Below are positions 33,164 through 37,360 of a DNA stretch of 37,360 nt, piece after piece. The notes below the pieces were generated by a model that was given only the letters and a program-made list of their open reading frames with translations, searched no databases and was not told the DNA's origin. The translations under genes and the position numbers were made by a program. The DNA comes from Pseudomonadota bacterium (lineage in GTDB: Bacteria; Pseudomonadota; Gammaproteobacteria; Burkholderiales; UBA9220). Location of the stretch: NCBI GenBank assembly GCA_021845865.1, contig JAJZVC010000028.1, positions 1 to 37,360 on the forward strand, read 5' to 3'. Positions within the stretch are counted from its first letter, which is position 1. Each line of letters begins with the position of its first letter.

Positions 33164-33236
33164 CTCGGTTTTGTCCCCCTTGGCGCGGTGCTTTTGCCTA
33201 CGTTCCTATGGTGTTTGCGAAGGGCTGGCGAGGCAA

Positions 33237-33280
33237 TAGGTAAAAACCCTTAGGTGAATGTCCGTAGTGCCTTAGGTGAA
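33237..33280. promoter_or_regulatory. Spaced TAGGTGAA repeats in the divergent promoter region
   Basis: Two identical 11-mers, CCTTAGGTGAA, lie at 33248-33258 and 33270-33280, exactly 22 bp apart (about two helical turns). A degenerate third copy, TAGGTAAA, is at 33237-33244. They sit between the divergently transcribed kinase (start 33163) and the small-protein operon (start 33386). Spaced direct repeats suit a dimeric LuxR/FixJ-type activator. On the plus strand TTAGGT (33272-33277) and TAATTT (33295-33300) are 17 bp apart, a weak promoter guess. The rest of the 222-bp gap (33164-33385) shows nothing else clear. Confidence 0.5.
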
Positions 33281-33385
33281 ATACCAAATAGAAATAATTT
33301 TCCCGGAAACTAAACTCTGAATCGTCCCGCCCGCTCATGCCGATCGAGTTGCCGGAAACCGCGTAATTCAGCCCTGGAGGTGACC

Positions 33386-33679
33386 ATGAAAGCCGAAATG
33401 ATTCCGATGGGAAACAGCGTATCCACCGTGCTGGCCCAGCATGCCGACCATGCCCTGATGGAGGAGGATTATTCCCTGCTGCGCTCCGAACTGGAGCTGG
33501 TGATTCAGGAAGACGCCCAGTTGTTGAAAATCGCTGGCGCCGCGGCGCTGTTCGTTTCCCAGCTGGAGGGGATGTCCCTGCCCAGGGGAGCCATGACCGC
33601 GGCCTCCAAGCTGGCCCGATTGATCGGTGAAATGTCCGACGACACCCTGTGCGAGGCGATGCAGTCCCTGAGCGCCTGA
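33386..33679 (+). CDS. Small helical protein of unknown function, first gene of the signalling operon
   Basis: A 97-residue soluble protein I do not recognise. It is predicted mainly helical, acidic in its first half (EEDYSLLRSELELVIQED) with a hydrophobic centre (KIAGAAALFVSQLEGM) and a weakly charged C-terminal helix. Size and helical content could suit a histidine phosphotransfer domain, but no conserved H-x-x-K-G stretch is seen. The ATG has a strong GGAGG 5 nt upstream. It leads a run of four signalling genes, with only 18 bp to the next gene. Confidence 0.75.
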   Translation: MKAEMIPMGNSVSTVLAQHADHALMEEDYSLLRSELELVIQEDAQLLKIAGAAALFVSQLEGMSLPRGAMTAASKLARLIGEMSDDTLCEAMQSLSA

Positions 33680-33697
33680 ATGCCGAGGAGAAACAAC

Positions 33698-34156
33698 ATG
33701 AAAATTCTTGTCGCGGAAAAAGACCACAATGGCCGCCGTCTTCTGCACCAGATGCTGCGCATGGAGGGGCACGAGGTATTGGTCGCCGATGGCGGCGACG
33801 AGGCGGTATCCCTGCTGCGGCGCTTCAAGCCCGACGTGGTGCTGATGAACATGTTCGGCTCCCTGCACGCCGAGGACCGGCCGGCGGGACAGATCAGCCT
33901 CCACTGCGGCGAAGAGGTGTCCCCGGTGATCCTGATGACTTCCAGCGGCGCCTGCGACATGCTCGCGGATTTCATGCCCGCCGGCGCGGACTCGGAAGCG
34001 GAGTTCGACCGCCTGCCCGCCCAGGCCAAAATCAGCGCCATGGACCATATCCAGAGGCTGTGCGGCGCCCTGAGCCGCTGCAAGCGCGTGTCCGAGCATG
34101 AACGCGGCATGCGGCATGCTCCCCCCAGCCGCGGAAAGCTGGATCACTACGCCTGA
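33698..34156 (+). CDS. Receiver-domain protein lacking the phospho-acceptor Asp
   Basis: A 152-residue stand-alone receiver. The opening MKILVAEKDHNGRRLL retains acidic Glu7/Asp9, but the phosphorylation site is Asn51 (VVLMNMFGS) where an Asp is expected, the switch Thr region reads ILMTSSG, and the conserved Lys after it is absent. The neighbouring receiver-phosphatase starts with the same MKILVA and has Asp51 at the matching place, so the two receivers probably arose by duplication and this one degenerated. It could act as a phosphorylation-independent partner. The C-terminal 40 residues (LCGALSRCKRVSEHERGM) are basic and helical. GGAG precedes the ATG at 33698; an ATG at 33680 overlapping the previous stop is weaker. 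Confidence 0.85.
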   Translation: MKILVAEKDHNGRRLLHQMLRMEGHEVLVADGGDEAVSLLRRFKPDVVLMNMFGSLHAEDRPAGQISLHCGEEVSPVILMTSSGACDMLADFMPAGADSEAEFDRLPAQAKISAMDHIQRLCGALSRCKRVSEHERGMRHAPPSRGKLDHYA

Positions 34157-34195
34157 AGGGGAGGGCCTTGGCCCTCCGCCGGGAAGGAGGCTCCC

Positions 34196-35305
34196 ATGAA
34201 AATACTCGTTGCGGACGGTAATGATGCCTCCCGCGCCCAACTCTGCCAGTTTCTCGAGTCCGACGGACACCGGGCGGTGGGGGTGGGGGAAGCGGACGGC
34301 GTGATGAACTCCTTCGTCCGGGAGTCGCCGGATATGGTCTTGATTGACTGCAATCTGGGTCCCGAGGATTTATCCCAGCAGATCAAGCTGCGCAGCCACC
34401 AGCGTTTCGTGCCGGTGGTTTACATGACCCCCATGGCCGACGAGGCGGCGCTGGGCAAGTTCGTCGAGGGCGGCGCCGACGATTTCATCGAGAACCCCGC
34501 CAACCGCCTCGCCCTGCGGGCGAAAATCATGGGCATCGAGCGGACCTTCCGCCTTTACAACGACCTGGAGTCCTTCAAGGTCAAGGCGGAGCAGGAAATC
34601 AAGTTGGCGCGCCATATGTTCGATGCCGTTACCCGGCGGCGCAGCCAGGACCTGGGCGAACTGTCCAGTTGGGTCTGGGCGGCGGGGCATTTTAGCGGCG
34701 ACATGCTGATTTACGAGAAAAACATCAGCGGCAGGCTGTACATCATGCTCGGCGATTTCACCGGCCATGGCCTGGCCGCCGCCGTGGGGGTGATTCCCGC
34801 CTCCGACGCCTTCTTCAGCCTGGCGGAACGCGGGGCGGAAGTGGCCGAGATCGCGGCGGAAATCAACCGCAAGCTGTACAACATGCTCCCGACGGGGCAT
34901 TTCTGCGCCGCCTGCATTGCCGAAGTGGACTTCGACCAGGCCTTGCTTCATGTCTGGAACGGCGGCTTGCCGCCTCCCATGATGGCGGTGGACGAGGGCA
35001 AGGCCGTGGCGCGGATGAAATCCCAGAACCTGCCCCTCGGCATTCTGTCGCCCGCCGATTTCAGTCCCAAGGTGGAAACCCTGGCGCCGTCCTCGCGGAC
35101 CTCCGTGGTGTTCTACAGCGACGGCCTGGTGGAGTCGGTCAACGCGCGCGGCGAGATGTTCGGCGAGGAACGCTTGGAGGTGGCGCTGGGACGCTATTCG
35201 GGAAGCAGCACCCTTCTCAATACCATCAAGAAAAAGGTGATCGCCTTCATGGACGGCCTCGACCCCGTTGATGACATCACCCTTCTTACCCTGCGGCTGG
35301 AGTAG
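34196..35305 (+). CDS. Response regulator with PP2C/SpoIIE-type phosphatase domain
   Basis: A 369-residue regulator of the RsbU/RssB-like kind. Residues 1-120 are a receiver with Asp51 (MVLIDCNLG), Thr in YMTPM and no clear Lys in the last loop (ENPANR). A coiled-coil linker (RTFRLYNDLESFKVKAEQEI) precedes a PP2C-family serine/threonine phosphatase. Its metal motifs are visible: SGDMLIY, GDFTGHGLAAAVG, FYSDGLVES and the end DDITLLTL. Such proteins dephosphorylate anti-anti-sigma factors or other signalling partners; none is encoded in the window. GGAGG lies 5 nt upstream. It is followed after 8 bp by the GGDEF-EAL gene. Confidence 0.93.
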   Translation: MKILVADGNDASRAQLCQFLESDGHRAVGVGEADGVMNSFVRESPDMVLIDCNLGPEDLSQQIKLRSHQRFVPVVYMTPMADEAALGKFVEGGADDFIENPANRLALRAKIMGIERTFRLYNDLESFKVKAEQEIKLARHMFDAVTRRRSQDLGELSSWVWAAGHFSGDMLIYEKNISGRLYIMLGDFTGHGLAAAVGVIPASDAFFSLAERGAEVAEIAAEINRKLYNMLPTGHFCAACIAEVDFDQALLHVWNGGLPPPMMAVDEGKAVARMKSQNLPLGILSPADFSPKVETLAPSSRTSVVFYSDGLVESVNARGEMFGEERLEVALGRYSGSSTLLNTIKKKVIAFMDGLDPVDDITLLTLRLE

Positions 35306-35313
35306 GCGTCGAT

Positions 35314-37360
35314 ATGGGAAGCCTCTCCGGTATTCAGTCCGCCCGCGGCCCCCTCGTTGCCGAACGGGAGTCGGAACTGCATGCCTTCCGCCACCTCCGG
35401 GAGGCCGAAGGGGACGGTTTCGTGGTCACCGATCGGGAGGGGGTCGTGCGTTACATCGACCCCCTGGCCGAGGCCATGTTTCGCCGCCGGGCCGAGGATT
35501 TTCTCGGCAAGCCCTTCGGCTACTGCGTGATGGACGGCGACCACTCGGAAATCGAGATCATTTGTCCCGACGGCAACCGCTCCCGGGCCGAAATGCGCGT
35601 GGTGGGAACCGATTGGGCGGGCATGGATGCCTACCTCATTTCCCTGCACCGCATTGACGATTTGCAAAAGCAAAAGCTCAAGGAGTCGCTGCAAAAGAGC
35701 AATAACCGCTTCCGGGCGCTCATCAACGCTTCGCCCTTGGGAATCGTCAGCCTTAACGGCGACGGCAGCGTGATGTTCTGGAGCAGGACGACGGAGCGCC
35801 TGTTCGGTTGGGACGGCCATGAGGTTCTTGGCCAGCAGCCTCCCATTGCTTCGCTGGATGGCGTGGACGAATTCGCCCAACTGTGCAGCCGAGCGCTGCA
35901 GGGGGAGGATGTACGGGGGGTCGAATTGCTCCGCCAGCGCCGGCGGGACGGTTCGCGCATCGACATCGCCGTCTGGGTGACCCCCCTGGACCCCGCCAGC
36001 GGCTTCGCCGGCGGGGTCATGGCGGTGATCGCGGACATTACCGAACACAAGCGCGTCGAGGAGCAGATAAGGCATTTGGTCACCCACGACGGCCTGACGG
36101 GGCTGCCTAACCGCGATCTGCTCTGCGACCGCGTCAACCAGGCGCTGCTGGCCGAGGAGCGTTACCGGCAGGGGAGCGTGGCGGTGCTGCACATCGGAAT
36201 CGTGAATTTCCGCACGGTGACCGAGACCCTCGGTTTCGTGGCGACGGATGCCCTGCTTGGCAGCTTCGCCGGGCGGCTGGCGGACGCGATCCGCGGCTCG
36301 GACACCCTGGCCCGTTACGGCAGCAGCGAGTTTTCCATCATGCTGCCCCAGGTGGAGGACGAGCAGGGCGCGGCGGAAGTGGCGCGGAAGATTCTAAGCA
36401 GCCTGGCCGAGCCGTTCGTGGTGAATAAACAGGAGGTGTTCCTGTCGGTCAACATCGGCATCGCCGTCTCCTTGAGCGATGGCCTGGACTCCGGGACGCT
36501 GCTGCGCAACGCCGAAATCGCCATGCACCGGGCGCGGGAAGAAGGCTACAACCAGTACCAGTTCTTTACCCAGGACATGAACGTGGAAGCCATGACCCAT
36601 GTCCTGATGACGGCCGGCCTGCGCCATGCCCTGGAGCGCAACGAACTGCGCCTCCATTACCAGCCCATCATGGACCTGGAACAGGGCCGACTGGTGGCGC
36701 TGGAGGCGCTGCTGCGCTGGCAGCATCCCGATCTGGGATTGATCATGCCGGACCGTTTCATCCCCTTGGCGGAGAAAGAGGGGCTGATCGTTTCCATCGG
36801 CGAGTGGGTGCTGTGGGAAGGATGCCGGCAGGTCAAGCACTGGGAAATGGATGGCCTGCGCCCGCCGCGGCTGGCGGTCAACCTCTCGGTCCGGCAATTC
36901 AGCCAGCCCGACTTCCCGTCCCGGGTGGCCGCCGTCCTGGCCGAAACCAATACGCCGCCAGAACGGCTGGAACTGGAACTGACGGAAAGCATGCTGATCG
37001 ACCATGTCGGACGCGCGGCGGAAACGTTGTCCACGCTGAAGGCCATGGGGGTAAGACTGTCTCTCGACGACTTCGGTACCGGCTATTCCAGCCTGAGCTA
37101 CCTGAAGCGGTTTCCTCTCGATACCCTGAAAATCGATCGCAGCTTCGTCAGCGGCATTCCGGAAGACAGCGACGACATCCAGCTGTGCTCGGCCATCGTG
37201 GCCATGGCCCATGGATTGGGGTTGAAGGTGATCGCCGAAGGGGTGGAAACCGAGGCGCAGATGGACTTCATGCGTGGGCTCCATTGCGACGAGGCGCAGG
37301 GGTTCCATATCAGCAAGCCGTTGCCGCCGGAAATGGCGGCCACGTTCATGCGCCGGCGGC
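35314..37360 (+). CDS. PAS-PAS-GGDEF-EAL protein, cut by the window end
   Basis: Cyclic-di-GMP signalling protein; at least 682 codons lie in the window and the 3' end is missing. Order: PAS (about 28-120), PAS (about 130-250), GGDEF domain (255-420) and EAL domain (430 onwards). The cyclase signature reads GSSEF (Arg-Tyr-Gly-Ser-Ser-Glu-Phe, near residue 336), so diguanylate cyclase activity is probably lost. The phosphodiesterase motif EALLRW (near residue 464), QPIMDL, NLSVRQF, ELELTES, DDFGTGYSSLSYL and KIDRSFV are intact, so c-di-GMP hydrolysis is likely. The ATG at 35314 follows the phosphatase stop by 8 bp with GGAG overlapping the previous gene end, which shows coupling. Confidence 0.95.
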   Translation, partial: MGSLSGIQSARGPLVAERESELHAFRHLREAEGDGFVVTDREGVVRYIDPLAEAMFRRRAEDFLGKPFGYCVMDGDHSEIEIICPDGNRSRAEMRVVGTDWAGMDAYLISLHRIDDLQKQKLKESLQKSNNRFRALINASPLGIVSLNGDGSVMFWSRTTERLFGWDGHEVLGQQPPIASLDGVDEFAQLCSRALQGEDVRGVELLRQRRRDGSRIDIAVWVTPLDPASGFAGGVMAVIADITEHKRVEEQIRHLVTHDGLTGLPNRDLLCDRVNQALLAEERYRQGSVAVLHIGIVNFRTVTETLGFVATDALLGSFAGRLADAIRGSDTLARYGSSEFSIMLPQVEDEQGAAEVARKILSSLAEPFVVNKQEVFLSVNIGIAVSLSDGLDSGTLLRNAEIAMHRAREEGYNQYQFFTQDMNVEAMTHVLMTAGLRHALERNELRLHYQPIMDLEQGRLVALEALLRWQHPDLGLIMPDRFIPLAEKEGLIVSIGEWVLWEGCRQVKHWEMDGLRPPRLAVNLSVRQFSQPDFPSRVAAVLAETNTPPERLELELTESMLIDHVGRAAETLSTLKAMGVRLSLDDFGTGYSSLSYLKRFPLDTLKIDRSFVSGIPEDSDDIQLCSAIVAMAHGLGLKVIAEGVETEAQMDFMRGLHCDEAQGFHISKPLPPEMAATFMRRR

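Noticed and set aside
33180-33205. Sigma-54-like promoter (TGGCGC...TTTTGCC) upstream of the signalling operon
   Set aside because: The distance between the GG and GC elements is 12 instead of 10 bases, so it does not meet the sigma-54 spacing.

Overview
The window is a GC-rich stretch of bacterial chromosome with dense, mostly co-directional operons. Gene content and protein sequences (ModABC/ModG, ACR3 plus E. coli-type ArsB, FixL/FixJ-like kinases, orphan flgB, PAS-rich signalling) suggest a respiratory betaproteobacterium, perhaps of the Rhodocyclales/Nitrosomonadales type. That placement is inference from the style of the proteins, not a database match. No insertion sequence, phage gene or CRISPR array is visible.

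Layout. (1) 134-7699, minus strand: a molybdenum block. A short ModE-type regulator lies upstream of modG, two different modA genes, modB, modC, a small unknown gene, moaA and a chemotaxis receptor. Two ModE-box-like sites lie between modE and modG, so the block covers molybdate sensing, import, storage and the first step of cofactor synthesis. (2) 7766-16746, plus strand: a DUF302 protein and then a long arsenic-resistance run: arsR, arsC, acr3, a second arsC, arsP, a Cys-tailed small protein, a small thioredoxin, a methyltransferase, an ATP-grasp-like protein, a secreted metallo-beta-lactamase-fold protein with a damaged metal motif, and arsB, which seems to start at CTG. (3) 16730-23158, minus strand: an isolated flgB whose end overlaps arsB, then pabB, an adhesin-E-like secreted protein, a P3A-type proton ATPase, a methyltransferase, yjdM and tRNA-Ser(GGA) with its terminator. 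(4) 23206-33163, minus strand: an intact secreted metallo-beta-lactamase-fold protein, then two paralogous FixL/FixJ-like systems, each a very large multi-PAS kinase plus a LuxR-type regulator, separated by a Cys-rich 91-residue protein. The regulator of one system is broken by a one-base frameshift in a G6 run. (5) 33386-37360, plus strand, divergent from the second kinase: a signalling operon of a small helical protein, a receiver that lost its phospho-acceptor Asp, a receiver-PP2C phosphatase and a PAS-PAS-GGDEF-EAL protein with a degenerate cyclase motif, cut by the window end.

How the parts work together. Molybdate uptake and MoaA supply molybdenum cofactor for oxidoreductases. The ars run combines arsenate reduction, arsenite extrusion by two unrelated pumps and probable organoarsenical export. 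The right-hand third looks like a signalling hub in which two related redox- or gas-sensing kinases (each with a PAS block carrying a C-W...C-x-x-C motif) sit beside a phosphatase/c-di-GMP output operon. A set of spaced TAGGTGAA repeats lies in the divergent promoter region between them. The most unusual points are this hub, the methyltransferase/ATP-grasp pair inside the ars run, the CTG start of arsB, the degenerate metallo-beta-lactamase protein and the flgB/arsB junction.
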